64,000 nt of DNA from Gilvimarinus xylanilyticus (GTDB lineage Bacteria > Pseudomonadota > Gammaproteobacteria > Pseudomonadales > Cellvibrionaceae): NCBI RefSeq assembly GCF_024195295.1, contig NZ_JAMFTH010000008.1:62001-126000 (forward strand), read 5' to 3'. This document shows positions 9,484 to 17,922 of this stretch, piece by piece. Each line of letters begins with the position of its first letter. The first letter of the stretch is position 1. Position numbers and translations under genes: made by a program. The notes below the pieces were generated by a model. It was not told the origin of the DNA and did no database searches. It worked only from the letters and a program-made list of their open reading frames with translations.

Positions 9484-11301
9484 CTAGTGGCTGCTCTCTA
9501 CAAAGGCTTTCGCTCGGCGATACCGGTTGTTTAGAGGTAGCAATGGGTAAACATGAGTTCCGGGTTTTAATTGAGCGAAAGGGCCTGGCGTGTGATTGCC
9601 GGGCGGGCGAGCCGTGCCGCTAAAGGTATCAGGTACCGAGGGGTTGATGGTAAGTGATAGGTCAATGTTGTCGGCCGTTACGGGTGGTGCTGATAATGTT
9701 GCAACGGCTTCGGGTAAGGTCAGCTGCAGGCTCAAACTCGTCAGATTTTGTTGTAATGACCACTCCGCTTCGCCTTGTATGACGGTGGCGCTGTCTTCGT
9801 TGGGTAAAGGTTTGGAGCCTGCAAGGTACACGTTGTGGCTATAGTGAAAATTGGTAGCTTCAATTTCCGGATCCAGTCCATTGCCAATAAACAGATTGTT
9901 TAGCCAATAGCTGTCGGCAATAGTAGGGCGGTCTTGCCAATCTTGGTTTCCCCAGGTGTGCTCTGTGTTTAGAAATAAATTGTGCGCCATGACTTCCCCC
10001 CGAGACGAAAAAGCTGAAACTCGTCCGCCGACGATAATATTGTTAGCGAATACGTTCGGGTGGCCATCCCAGTTCGCCTCAAATAAGATTGATGAGGCTT
10101 CTGCGCCGATGATCACGTTGCTTTCAATGCGCCAGTCCTTATTTTGAAAGTCATTCCATATGCCGTGAGCTGCACCACGCTCTGGGTCCAACGTGTACAC
10201 ATTGCGAACAAGGTTATTTTTGATCACCAGGTTCGAGGTGGTGTGGTGTTTGATTCCGGCGGTCTCCCAGCCTCCAAACTCTTTGCGGTAATTCACATCC
10301 TCAATACGATTGCCGGCAATTACTGAATTTTTATTCCAGGTTTGTCCCGCAATACCGCCTTGGCCGCAGCGCAGCAGAACATTGTCGATCACCTGATGGT
10401 GGCCGCTGGCGGCTTCGTTCGCCGCGCTGTTGGGATTGCCAAGAGAAATGCATAAATTTTTGGCGTATAGCACGGTATTGTCTTTGATCACCCAATGATG
10501 GCCCCCATTTGGGCCAATCGCTCCAGGCTGAAAAACAGTGGGTGGTGCCCAGTGAGTGGCAACATTCTCAATAGAAAAACCTTCAACAGTGATATAGCCA
10601 AGGCCCGCTTTGCTTGGAAAAAAACCAAAAGGCCGGCTGGTGACTTCCACGTTAATTTCATTGGGGTTTAGCGCGGCAAAGTTAGCCCACAAGACCGTGT
10701 TTTCGCCGTCTTTTGTGACATGCCAGCTCATGGGGTTATCGGTTAGCTCTTCCAGTGTCTTGCGTTCGGTCAGTCCTTGGCCGTCGGCGATAATGTCACC
10801 AAGGTGAGTCCAGCGGCCGTACTTTAGCCAGCCCCATCCGTCACCTTCTTCGTCAGCGCTGACGTATTCGGGGTGACGCGTTAATTGATCGAAGGGATTG
10901 AATTCACCAAAAAACTCGGGGTTGAGAGAGACTCGGTAAAACCCGTTTGCTTGTTTCTGCCAGCCAGTTACGCGCTCGGACCCGAGGATGCGGACTTGCG
11001 CATTATCGGCCGCTTTAAAATGAATCGGGCCTTGCTCGGCGTTTCCGCCGCGCGGCGGGTTAACCCATTCGCGATAGGTCCCGGCGTGTATCAGCACGGT
11101 ATCGCCTGGCTGCGCTTTTTGTGCGGCAGCATTGATCGATTTGAAAGGATCGTCAACAGTACCGCTGGCCTGGTTCTTACCATCAGGCGCGACGTGATAA
11201 ATTCGCACGTCGTGGACGGTTTTATTTAGGGGCTGGCAAGCCGTTAAAGCTAGCGTAATAAAGAAAAAGGCCACTAAGCGGGACAGTGATTGGTAATTCA
11301 T
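9484..11301 (-). CDS. GH120 beta-xylosidase, lipoprotein
   Basis: 605 residues. The signal sequence ends in the lipobox LTAC (Cys22), so the enzyme is probably anchored in the outer membrane or periplasm. The body is a right-handed parallel beta-helix. Segments SGTVDDPFKSINAA, HAGTYREWVNPPRGG, FFGEFNPF, HLGDI and VATHWAPPTVFQPGAIGPN match the GH120 family founded by Thermoanaerobacterium XylC. The catalytic residues known there map to IWNDFQNK (Asp384, nucleophile) and ILFEANWDGHP (Glu408, acid/base), both conserved. Its role would be removal of xylose from xylo-oligosaccharides. It is divergent from the second membrane AraC gene, with paired AGTTCGA boxes upstream. Pectate-lyase-like annotation is the likely wrong alternative, because of the shared fold. 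Confidence 0.85.
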   Translation of the reverse strand: MNYQSLSRLVAFFFITLALTACQPLNKTVHDVRIYHVAPDGKNQASGTVDDPFKSINAAAQKAQPGDTVLIHAGTYREWVNPPRGGNAEQGPIHFKAADNAQVRILGSERVTGWQKQANGFYRVSLNPEFFGEFNPFDQLTRHPEYVSADEEGDGWGWLKYGRWTHLGDIIADGQGLTERKTLEELTDNPMSWHVTKDGENTVLWANFAALNPNEINVEVTSRPFGFFPSKAGLGYITVEGFSIENVATHWAPPTVFQPGAIGPNGGHHWVIKDNTVLYAKNLCISLGNPNSAANEAASGHHQVIDNVLLRCGQGGIAGQTWNKNSVIAGNRIEDVNYRKEFGGWETAGIKHHTTSNLVIKNNLVRNVYTLDPERGAAHGIWNDFQNKDWRIESNVIIGAEASSILFEANWDGHPNVFANNIIVGGRVSAFSSRGEVMAHNLFLNTEHTWGNQDWQDRPTIADSYWLNNLFIGNGLDPEIEATNFHYSHNVYLAGSKPLPNEDSATVIQGEAEWSLQQNLTSLSLQLTLPEAVATLSAPPVTADNIDLSLTINPSVPDTFSGTARPPGNHTPGPFAQLKPGTHVYPLLPLNNRYRRAKAFVESSH

Positions 11302-11403
11302 AGACGTTCCTGATTATTCGAATTTACTGGAAATTGATTGGCGTTATTATGCCAGTCCCCTGCGTTCTAAGCAGGCCGGTACCTTTGTAAAACCTCTCAA
11401 ATA

Positions 11404-11432
11404 GAGTTCGATTTTGTCAGAAAAAAGTTCGA
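11404..11432. promoter_or_regulatory. Paired AGTTCGA boxes before the GH120 gene
   Basis: Two direct copies of AGTTCGA(T/G)TTT start at 11405 and 11426, a 21-base spacing that puts them on the same face of the helix, as AraC half-sites usually are. They lie about 105-130 bases before the GH120 start. The same box occurs as inverted pairs before the GH26 gene (32970-33002) and the di-haem gene (35431-35477). The rest of 11302-11818 shows no gene. Confidence 0.6.
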
Positions 11433-11818
11433 GTTTACACACATGCATTAGCGACCTTTTGTCGAGGGTCCCTGATGGGGAGACGTGGCGACTTGTTTGG
11501 TGCATTATCTATACTAGAACGCAGCCCGCGACAATGCTGGAGCAGAAGCTCGAAGTAGAGTCAGCATCGCCGTTACTTCAATAAAAATGAGGCAAGAAGG
11601 GCCAATCAACCCCTGGGCTGAGGAAGAACATCAAGTTTCATCCTACGGGCCTACTGTAGAATTTCGGTTCTGCTATCAATGCCTGTCGATATGGGGCGTG
11701 TTGTCAGTCGGCATAGGGCGCAATCACCACGGATGATAGAAATAATACTCGGTCGTCTTCTGCCTTGATCGGTGGCAAGGCAGGGTGTTTAGTCCGAGTT
11801 GTGTAAAGGTACCATTCG

Positions 11819-12958
11819 ATGACGATACTGGAAACGCTCAACCAACCTATTTTTAATCTATACGACTTCATTCTTTGGATGACGGCCTTGCAGGGGCTGA
11901 TTTTTGCCATGCTCTTGCAGTTTCGGTGTGAAAAAAGCGCTAGCCATCATTTGCTGTCCCTGTTTGTGGCTTCTGTAGGGGTTGGCCAATTGGTGTTTTT
12001 TGCCAGCTACAATCCTTACTTGGCCGGTATTTTAGGTCATTTGGGGCAGTGGAGCTTCGCTGTACTGGCGTTAGTGTTTTATCTACAGGGGCCGCTGCTG
12101 TTTCATTACTTGCGAACGCTGACGTTTGGTCATTACCGCCACCGGCGCGTCAATTGGATTCCGGTGGGTGTTTGGCTGGCTGTTTCCGCCGTTTTTTTGC
12201 TGTACTGGCCGCCGCTGCTGGAGCGTTTTTTTTGGCGACCGTTTGTGCTGATTGGCACAGTAGGGTTCGTGGTGTCTACCGTTTACGGAATGGCCAGCAT
12301 TGGCGTGATTCGCCGTTACTCACAGCGTCTTGAGGACCGTTTTTGTACGATCGAGAGTCTGGATTTTCTCTGGCTTAGAGTGTTCACCTGGGGTTTTTTG
12401 AGCATCTGGATCATGGAGGTGATCGCACCATTCAGCTACCACCTGGTGCCCTGGTTTGTGCAGCAGGTGATCTCCCACCTACCGAGCGTTGTGGAGATGT
12501 TGATGGTCAGTTTTGTGATCGTCGCCGGTTTGATGAACGCCCGGCGTCTGGAGCGAGTGAGCGAAGAGCCGGTATGGGACGAGCCCCGCCCCGACACTGG
12601 CCAACCCACCGGCGAAATGTTGCGTCAGCTGGATAAAACCATGCGAGAGCGGATGCTCTATGCTCAACCTCGAATGAATATTGAGCGTCTGGCCGATGAG
12701 CTCGATATGATGCCTCGTCAGTTATCCCACGTGATCAATCACTATTTCCACAAAAATTACTTCGAGTTTATTAATGACTACCGCCTGGAGCAGGCCTGCG
12801 TTCGTTTGCGTTCGCCGGGCTGGGCCGATAAATCTGTGCAGCAGATATACGAGTCGGTGGGGTTCCGCTCGAAATCTTCGTTTTTCACCTTGTTTCGCAA
12901 GTACGCTGGCATGACCCCTAACCAGTACCGGGAGCAGAGCCAAAAGGTTACGAAGTAG
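11819..12958 (+). CDS. Membrane-anchored AraC-family regulator (copy 2)
   Basis: 379 residues with the same plan as the gene at 8071: about seven hydrophobic N-terminal segments (FILWMTALQGLIFAMLL, FVLIGTVGFVVSTVYGMA, VVEMLMVSFVIVAGLM), a short cytoplasmic linker, and a C-terminal AraC domain with the two helix-turn-helix units MNIERLADELDMMPRQLSHV and VQQIYESVGFRSKSSFFTLF, ending GMTPNQYREQSQKVTK. It is divergent from the GH120 gene. Its last 38 bases, stop included, are duplicated at 32924-32961 in front of the GH26 gene, which indicates that GH26 once followed an AraC gene of this type directly. It is the best candidate to bind the AGTTCGA boxes, by proximity. Confidence 0.88.
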   Translation: MTILETLNQPIFNLYDFILWMTALQGLIFAMLLQFRCEKSASHHLLSLFVASVGVGQLVFFASYNPYLAGILGHLGQWSFAVLALVFYLQGPLLFHYLRTLTFGHYRHRRVNWIPVGVWLAVSAVFLLYWPPLLERFFWRPFVLIGTVGFVVSTVYGMASIGVIRRYSQRLEDRFCTIESLDFLWLRVFTWGFLSIWIMEVIAPFSYHLVPWFVQQVISHLPSVVEMLMVSFVIVAGLMNARRLERVSEEPVWDEPRPDTGQPTGEMLRQLDKTMRERMLYAQPRMNIERLADELDMMPRQLSHVINHYFHKNYFEFINDYRLEQACVRLRSPGWADKSVQQIYESVGFRSKSSFFTLFRKYAGMTPNQYREQSQKVTK

Positions 12959-13127
12959 GGGCATTGCGAGTTCGACTTTAACTGCAAGGGTCGAACTCGT
13001 ACCTTTGATGCGCGTCGGCGCGCAGGTGGTAACCCAGGCTGGCAGCGCTGGTTCTGAGGTAAGTTCAAATTGTTCGGACTTTAGCGCAAACGCAAACTCC
13101 GGTTTTTACTGTCTAAGATCAAACTTT
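12921..13127. repeat. Left copy of 207-bp direct repeat flanking the galactose/arabinan island
   Basis: Matches 32924-33130 in the same orientation and without gaps, with about ten differences by eye. It covers the last codons of the AraC gene and the following non-coding region with an inverted pair CGAGTTCGAC (12967-12976) / GTCGAACTCG (12990-12999). Weaker similarity continues to an AACGGGTG ribosome-binding site and ATG at 13186, equivalent to the GH26 start at 33214, but no GH26 sequence follows here. The copy looks like a promoter whose gene has been lost. Confidence 0.85.
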
Positions 13128-13303
13128 CAGGCAAGTCATCCGCGTGGCTCTCTAAAGCCCGTGAGCTCGCTAACGGGTGCGAATAATGACCCTGACAGCT
13201 GTGGAGGTGTTTAAACCTCCGTCAGCGGGCGCAGCACGAGAGAGCTTAGTTATTCGAGACCTGGTAAAGGTCAAGTTGCGGAGGTGGCTGACACTAAATT
13301 GCT

Positions 13304-14323
13304 TCACGTGCTCTGGCCTGCGTGGCGATTCATAACGGAGTCGCGTTTCACTAGAGTGGGGGTGTATTTATAAGTGACTGACGGGTCAGGTACATCGCCT
13401 CTAGCGTATGCCAATGCTAAATCTGCGGCCTTTGTTGCCATCATTTCAACGGGGTAATGCAAAGTGGTAAGTTTAGGGCGACAATATTTAGCCAATAGAA
13501 CATCGTCGTAACCTATAATAGATACATCAGTGGGTACGTTTACGTCGTGATCTTGTAGCAAGGTCATGGCGCCCGAAGCCATCGCATCGTTGTAGGCAAG
13601 TACTGCAGTAAACTCTATCCCACGTGCAAGCAAGTTACGCATGGCGATTTCGCCACCTTCTTGGTCAGGTGTGCTGAACTCAATATGGCTCTCTGGGAGC
13701 TCAATGTCGGAGAGCGCCAGCTCTTTTCGAATACCGGACAAGCGCTGGATAGGGTCGTCAATCTGGTATTTGCTGCTGACCACCACGAATTTCTTATGTC
13801 CCTGACTTAGCATGTGGCGCGCCATAGTCTGACCGCCTGCAACGTTGTCTAGCCACACACAGCGGTGACCTATATCCTCAATATACCGGTTAATTAGGAC
13901 AAAGCCTGGCACTTGAGCGGCGAACTCTACGAGGGTTTTGTCGTCCAGCGCCTTACTGTGAACCACCATAGCTTCGCAACGATGTTGTAGTAGAGTGTCT
14001 ATAGCCTTTAGTTCGGTTTGCTTTTCAATGGAGCCAGCACTCATTAGAATTTGCACATTCTGCCGACGTGCTACGGCATCGATTCCGTGGGCAAGAGTGG
14101 CAAAGAAGGGATCCAGCAGCTCGGCGATTACCACGCCCAGTGAAGCACTCTTGCGCGTTACCAGAGCACGGGCGTTGGCGTTGGGGCGATAGCCCAACTC
14201 TTCCATGACTTTTTTGACTCGTTCGCGGGTAGCATCGCCCACCTTGGGGCCGTTGTTGATCACTCTAGATACCGTTGCGAGCGAGACGCCGGCGACGTCC
14301 GCAATGTCTTTAATAGTGGCCAT
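13304..14323 (-). CDS. galR: GalR-type LacI-family repressor
   Basis: 339 residues. The N-terminal helix-turn-helix MATIKDIADVAGVSLATVSR and hinge PNANARALVTRKSASLGVV are close to enterobacterial GalR, as are HRCEAMVVHSKAL, VLINRYIEDIGHRC, PDQEGGEIAMRNLLARG and LTTLHYPVEMMATKAADLAL in the sugar-binding part. Such proteins repress galactose genes and release DNA when galactose binds. The gene is divergent from galE with a 190-base gap that carries a GGTAAAACGTATACC box; related boxes lie before galT and the TonB receptor. It is the leftmost intact gene of the repeat-bounded 20-kb island, which supports the island carrying its own regulator. Confidence 0.9.
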   Translation of the reverse strand: MATIKDIADVAGVSLATVSRVINNGPKVGDATRERVKKVMEELGYRPNANARALVTRKSASLGVVIAELLDPFFATLAHGIDAVARRQNVQILMSAGSIEKQTELKAIDTLLQHRCEAMVVHSKALDDKTLVEFAAQVPGFVLINRYIEDIGHRCVWLDNVAGGQTMARHMLSQGHKKFVVVSSKYQIDDPIQRLSGIRKELALSDIELPESHIEFSTPDQEGGEIAMRNLLARGIEFTAVLAYNDAMASGAMTLLQDHDVNVPTDVSIIGYDDVLLAKYCRPKLTTLHYPVEMMATKAADLALAYARGDVPDPSVTYKYTPTLVKRDSVMNRHAGQST

Positions 14324-14463
14324 TTAACCTCGATTTTCCTGTCTTATGTAAACCTTTCCCCTCAGTTCTACAAATTTTAACGGACAATTTGTCCGGATGT
14401 AACCCTATTTTCCCGATAAAACTGCCCGTATTTGCATTTTCGATTCAGATCTTCCCTTTTCTA

Positions 14464-14478
14464 GGTAAAACGTATACC
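14464..14478. promoter_or_regulatory. GalR-like operator before galE
   Basis: GGTAAAACGTATACC is a near-palindrome with a central CG and GTAAA/TATAC arms, of the LacI/GalR class. It lies 35 bases before the galE ATG and on the promoter side of galR. Confidence 0.55.
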
Positions 14479-14512
14479 CTGTTCGAAAATCGCGTACCCA
14501 TGAGGTGATACT

Positions 14513-15523
14513 GTGAAGGTTTTGGTTACCGGTGGGGCCGGCTATATTGGTTCCCACACTTGTCTAGAGCTGCTGGCGAGCGGGCACGACCTGGTCATAC
14601 TGGATAATTTTGTCAATAGCAAGCCCGGGGTGATTGGGCGGCTCGAGCAACTCAGTGGGAGTGAGGTGCCTTGTGTGCAGGGTGATGTGCGTGACCCTGA
14701 GGCGCTAGACCAAGTGTTTACCGCTCATGAATTTGATGCGGTGATTCACTTTGCTGGGCTCAAAGCGGTGGGAGAATCCAATGAAAAGCCACTGGAATAC
14801 TACGATGTAAACCTTTGCGGCAGCCGCGAATTGGCCGCGGCCATGGGCCGCCACGGCGTGAACTGTTTGGTGTTCAGCTCCTCGGCAACCGTTTATGGCA
14901 ACCCTGAGACGGTACCGATTCGTGAGGATTTCCCTTTGAGTGCGACCAACCCCTACGGTCGAACCAAGCTGATGGTAGAAACTCTGCTCGCCGATGTGGC
15001 CGCCGCCAACAGCCATTTGAGTGTGGTCCTCTTGCGTTACTTTAACCCCGCTGGAGCCCATGAGAGTGGCTTGATTGGCGAGGATCCGAACGGTATTCCC
15101 AATAACCTGATGCCATTTATTGCTCAGGTGGCTATCGGCAAGCGTGAGAGCTTGTCGATATTTGGCGATGACTACCCAACGCCCGATGGCACAGGGGTTA
15201 GAGACTATATCCATGTGCTGGATCTGGCGGCCGGACATGTGGCGGCGCTGGAAAAACTGGCGGCCCGGCCCGGGGTGCACAGATTTAACTTGGGCACTGG
15301 AAGAGGGTGTAGTGTCCTGGACATGGTCAGAGCTTTTGAGGCGGCTTCGGGGCGAGCCATTGATTACCGGATTAAGCCGCGCCGGCCTGGTGATGTCGCC
15401 GAGTGCTGGGCTGATGCTACGAAGGCCGAGCGCGAGCTGGATTGGCGAGCGCAGCGCAGTATTGAGCAGATGACCGCTGACCTCTGGCGCTGGCAGTCGT
15501 CGAATCCCGAGGGCTATCGCTGA
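14513..15523 (+). CDS. galE: UDP-glucose 4-epimerase
   Basis: 336 residues, standard for this short-chain dehydrogenase-like enzyme, which interconverts UDP-galactose and UDP-glucose in the Leloir pathway. The N-terminal VTGGAGYIGSHTCLELL is the NAD-binding motif; VIHFAGLKAVGES, FSSSATVYGNP (catalytic Ser/Thr) and NPYGRTKLMVE (catalytic Tyr-x3-Lys) follow; the C-terminal part has DYIHVLDLAAGH and NLGTGRG. ATG follows GAGGTG. It is the first of four co-directional galactose genes (galE, galT, galK, symporter). Confidence 0.96.
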   Translation: MKVLVTGGAGYIGSHTCLELLASGHDLVILDNFVNSKPGVIGRLEQLSGSEVPCVQGDVRDPEALDQVFTAHEFDAVIHFAGLKAVGESNEKPLEYYDVNLCGSRELAAAMGRHGVNCLVFSSSATVYGNPETVPIREDFPLSATNPYGRTKLMVETLLADVAAANSHLSVVLLRYFNPAGAHESGLIGEDPNGIPNNLMPFIAQVAIGKRESLSIFGDDYPTPDGTGVRDYIHVLDLAAGHVAALEKLAARPGVHRFNLGTGRGCSVLDMVRAFEAASGRAIDYRIKPRRPGDVAECWADATKAERELDWRAQRSIEQMTADLWRWQSSNPEGYR

Positions 15524-15550
15524 CGCCGCAAAAATTAAATGGCGCAAAAG

Positions 15551-15565
15551 TGTAAACGTTTAACC
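15551..15565. promoter_or_regulatory. GalR-like operator before galT
   Basis: TGTAAACGTTTAACC in the 156-base gap between galE and galT; its core TAAACGTTTA is a perfect palindrome with a central CG, like the known GalR consensus. It suggests a second regulated promoter for galT-galK-symporter. Confidence 0.55.
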
Positions 15566-15679
15566 TTGTGTCGCTGTAGGAAATGCAGGGTGGGTAAGCG
15601 TCGTGACTTATAGGCTGGCTATTGTGATACCAGTCATTGAATAGATCGATAAACAGTTACTGTTGTACAGGTTTTCACC

Positions 15680-16723
15680 ATGAACGAATCTTTTGATCCG
15701 GCAGAGCATCCCCACCGCCGCCGCAATCCTATGACGGGGGAGTGGGTACTAGTGTCGCCTCACCGAGCTAAGCGTCCCTGGCAGGGGCAGTCAGAGTCGG
15801 CCGATGACGGTGCGCGCCCCGCTTACGACGAGAGTTGCTATCTGTGCGCCGGTAATCAGCGCGTCAATGGCGAGTGTAATCCCGAATATCGCTCGACTTT
15901 TGTGTTCGACAACGACTTTGCCGCATTGCACGAGCAGGGGCCAGACTTTTGCAATGACGATCCGCTGTTCACCTTGGCGGCTGAGCGTGGCTGCAGTCGG
16001 GTGATTTGCTTTTCGCCGGATCATGGAAAAACGCTACCCGAGCTGCCTGCTGAGCAGATCGAAGCGGTTATTCGTTGTTGGCAGGAGCAGTGCGCAGAGC
16101 TGTCGGCGCGCTATCAATGGGTACAGGTGTTTGAAAATAAGGGCGCGGTTATGGGGTGCTCCAACCCCCATCCGCACGGCCAGATATGGGCGCAAAGTCA
16201 GCTGCCCACACTGGTGGCGAAAAAATGCGAGCAATTTTCCCTTTATCACGCTCAGCATGCGAGCAACATGCTGAGTGATTATGTCGAGCGCGAGTTAATA
16301 CTCAATGAGCGGGTTGTATGTCTTAACGATCATTGGGTGGTGGTCGTACCTTACTGGGCGGCTTGGCCATTTGAGACTCTGGTGTTGCCGCGTACGCCAG
16401 TGACGCGTATGACTGAGTTGGATGATGAGCAGCGCTACTGCTTGGCTGACATACTCAAAGAAACAACAACGCGTTACGACAATTTGTTTAATACCTCTTT
16501 TCCGTATTCTATGGGTTGGCACGGGGCACCTTTTGATGGTCAAGATCACCCCGAGTGGCTGCTGCACGCACATTTCTTCCCACCGTTACTGCGTAGCGCC
16601 ACGGTGCGCAAGTTTATGGTGGGCTATGAAATGATGGCCGAAGCGCAGCGAGACATTACGCCGGAGCAGGCCGCAGAGCGGCTCCGTTCGCTGCCCAGCC
16701 TTCACTACAAAAGCAAACAATAA
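15680..16723 (+). CDS. galT: Galactose-1-phosphate uridylyltransferase
   Basis: 347 residues, normal length. It exchanges UMP between UDP-glucose and galactose 1-phosphate. The catalytic HxHxQ motif is visible in [15 protein letters not shown] near residue 165, and the metal-site Cys pair in [34 protein letters not shown] is the family N-terminus, and GWHGAPFD and [10 protein letters not shown] mark the C-terminal half. The gene is 156 bases after galE and 17 bases before galK. Confidence 0.96.
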   Translation: MNESFDPAEHPHRRRNPMTGEWVLVSPHRAKRPWQGQSESADDGARPAYDESCYLCAGNQRVNGECNPEYRSTFVFDNDFAALHEQGPDFCNDDPLFTLAAERGCSRVICFSPDHGKTLPELPAEQIEAVIRCWQEQCAELSARYQWVQVFENKGAVMGCSNPHPHGQIWAQSQLPTLVAKKCEQFSLYHAQHASNMLSDYVERELILNERVVCLNDHWVVVVPYWAAWPFETLVLPRTPVTRMTELDDEQRYCLADILKETTTRYDNLFNTSFPYSMGWHGAPFDGQDHPEWLLHAHFFPPLLRSATVRKFMVGYEMMAEAQRDITPEQAAERLRSLPSLHYKSKQ

Positions 16724-16740
16724 ATCGATTTGGTGGTTCC

Positions 16741-17874
16741 ATGCAGTTCAATCGCTTTGAAGAGTTTTTTCATCAACGTCACTCGGTGTCGGCGTCTGCG
16801 CCGGGCCGGGTTAATCTGATCGGTGAGCACACCGACTACAATCAGGGCTTTGTGTTTCCCGCCGCCATTAACTTTGGAACTCAAGTGTTGGCCGCTCCCC
16901 GGACAGACCGCCATGTGAATATTGTCGCTCTGGATTATGGCGGTGAGCGTAATAGCTTCTCGTTGGCAGGTGAAATTGGCTTTGATGCAAGCTCTACGTG
17001 GAGTAACTATGTGCGTGGTGTGCTTCGGGTGATGCAAGAGGCGGTGGGGCCCATTGATGGTCTGGACATTCTGGTTTCCGGAAATGTGCCGCGCGGCGCC
17101 GGCCTGAGTTCATCGGCATCGTTTGAAGTCGCCTTGCTCAAAGCGGTGAACGACGTTTTCTCCCTAGGGTTAAACGGTGTTGAGGCGGCGAAAATTGGTC
17201 AGCGTGCCGAAAACGAATTTGTCGGTTGCTCCTGCGGCATTATGGATCAGTTAATCTCGGCGAATGGCCGAAAGGGCCAGGCCATGCTGCTCGATTGCCG
17301 CACGCTGGAGGAGGCTCACACGCCTATATCGGCCGACCATCAGATTGTGATCATTAACTCCAATGTCGAGCGTGGACTGGTGGACAGCGAATACAATCTG
17401 CGTCGTCAGCAGTGCGAGGCCGCAGCACTAAAGCTCGGTGTAGCTTCGCTCAGAGAGGCTGACGATGACCTTCTGCAAAAGGGGAAGGCCTCTCTTGCGG
17501 ACAAGGAGTTCCGCCGAGCCCGACATATCGTTACGGAAAACCAGCGTACCGTGCAAATGTACAGCGCCCTGCGCGAGAAAAACTACGATCTGGTCAGTAC
17601 GCTGATGCGCGACTCGCACTTGTCCATGCGTGATGACTTTGAGATTACCGTCGAGCCGATTGATTATCTGGTGGATCTGGTGCACTCAGTGATCGGCAAT
17701 GCCGGCGGCGTTCGCATGACCGGCGGTGGCTTTGGTGGCTGCATAGTTGCTCTGTGCCCAACAGTGCTGGTTGACGACGTCAAGCGTGTAGTGGCCGATA
17801 AGTATCAAGCAAAGACCGGTATTGAAGAAAAGGTGTATATCTGTACCGCAGAAGACGGCGCGTTTTCCCGATAG
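16741..17874 (+). CDS. galK: Galactokinase
   Basis: 377 residues, a GHMP-family kinase that makes galactose 1-phosphate from galactose and ATP. The galactose-binding signature PGRVNLIGEHTDYNQGFVFP is at residues 21-40, the ATP-binding glycine/serine loop is PRGAGLSSSASFEVALL, the catalytic aspartate lies in GCSCGIMDQL, and the third motif is MTGGGFGGCIVAL. It starts 17 bases after galT and is followed after 48 bases by the symporter gene. Confidence 0.96.
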   Translation: MQFNRFEEFFHQRHSVSASAPGRVNLIGEHTDYNQGFVFPAAINFGTQVLAAPRTDRHVNIVALDYGGERNSFSLAGEIGFDASSTWSNYVRGVLRVMQEAVGPIDGLDILVSGNVPRGAGLSSSASFEVALLKAVNDVFSLGLNGVEAAKIGQRAENEFVGCSCGIMDQLISANGRKGQAMLLDCRTLEEAHTPISADHQIVIINSNVERGLVDSEYNLRRQQCEAAALKLGVASLREADDDLLQKGKASLADKEFRRARHIVTENQRTVQMYSALREKNYDLVSTLMRDSHLSMRDDFEITVEPIDYLVDLVHSVIGNAGGVRMTGGGFGGCIVALCPTVLVDDVKRVVADKYQAKTGIEEKVYICTAEDGAFSR

Positions 17875-17922
17875 GGCGGCGACCGAAAATACAATAATGT
17901 ATAACAGCGAGAGCAAAGTACA

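Noticed and set aside
9484-11301. Alginate or pectate lyase
   Set aside because: The beta-helix is shared, but the specific GH120 segments and the Asp/Glu pair are present and neighbours concern xylose.
13005-13214. Small plus-strand ORF in the left repeat region
   Set aside because: It lies in duplicated promoter sequence with regulatory hairpins and has no counterpart frame in the right copy.
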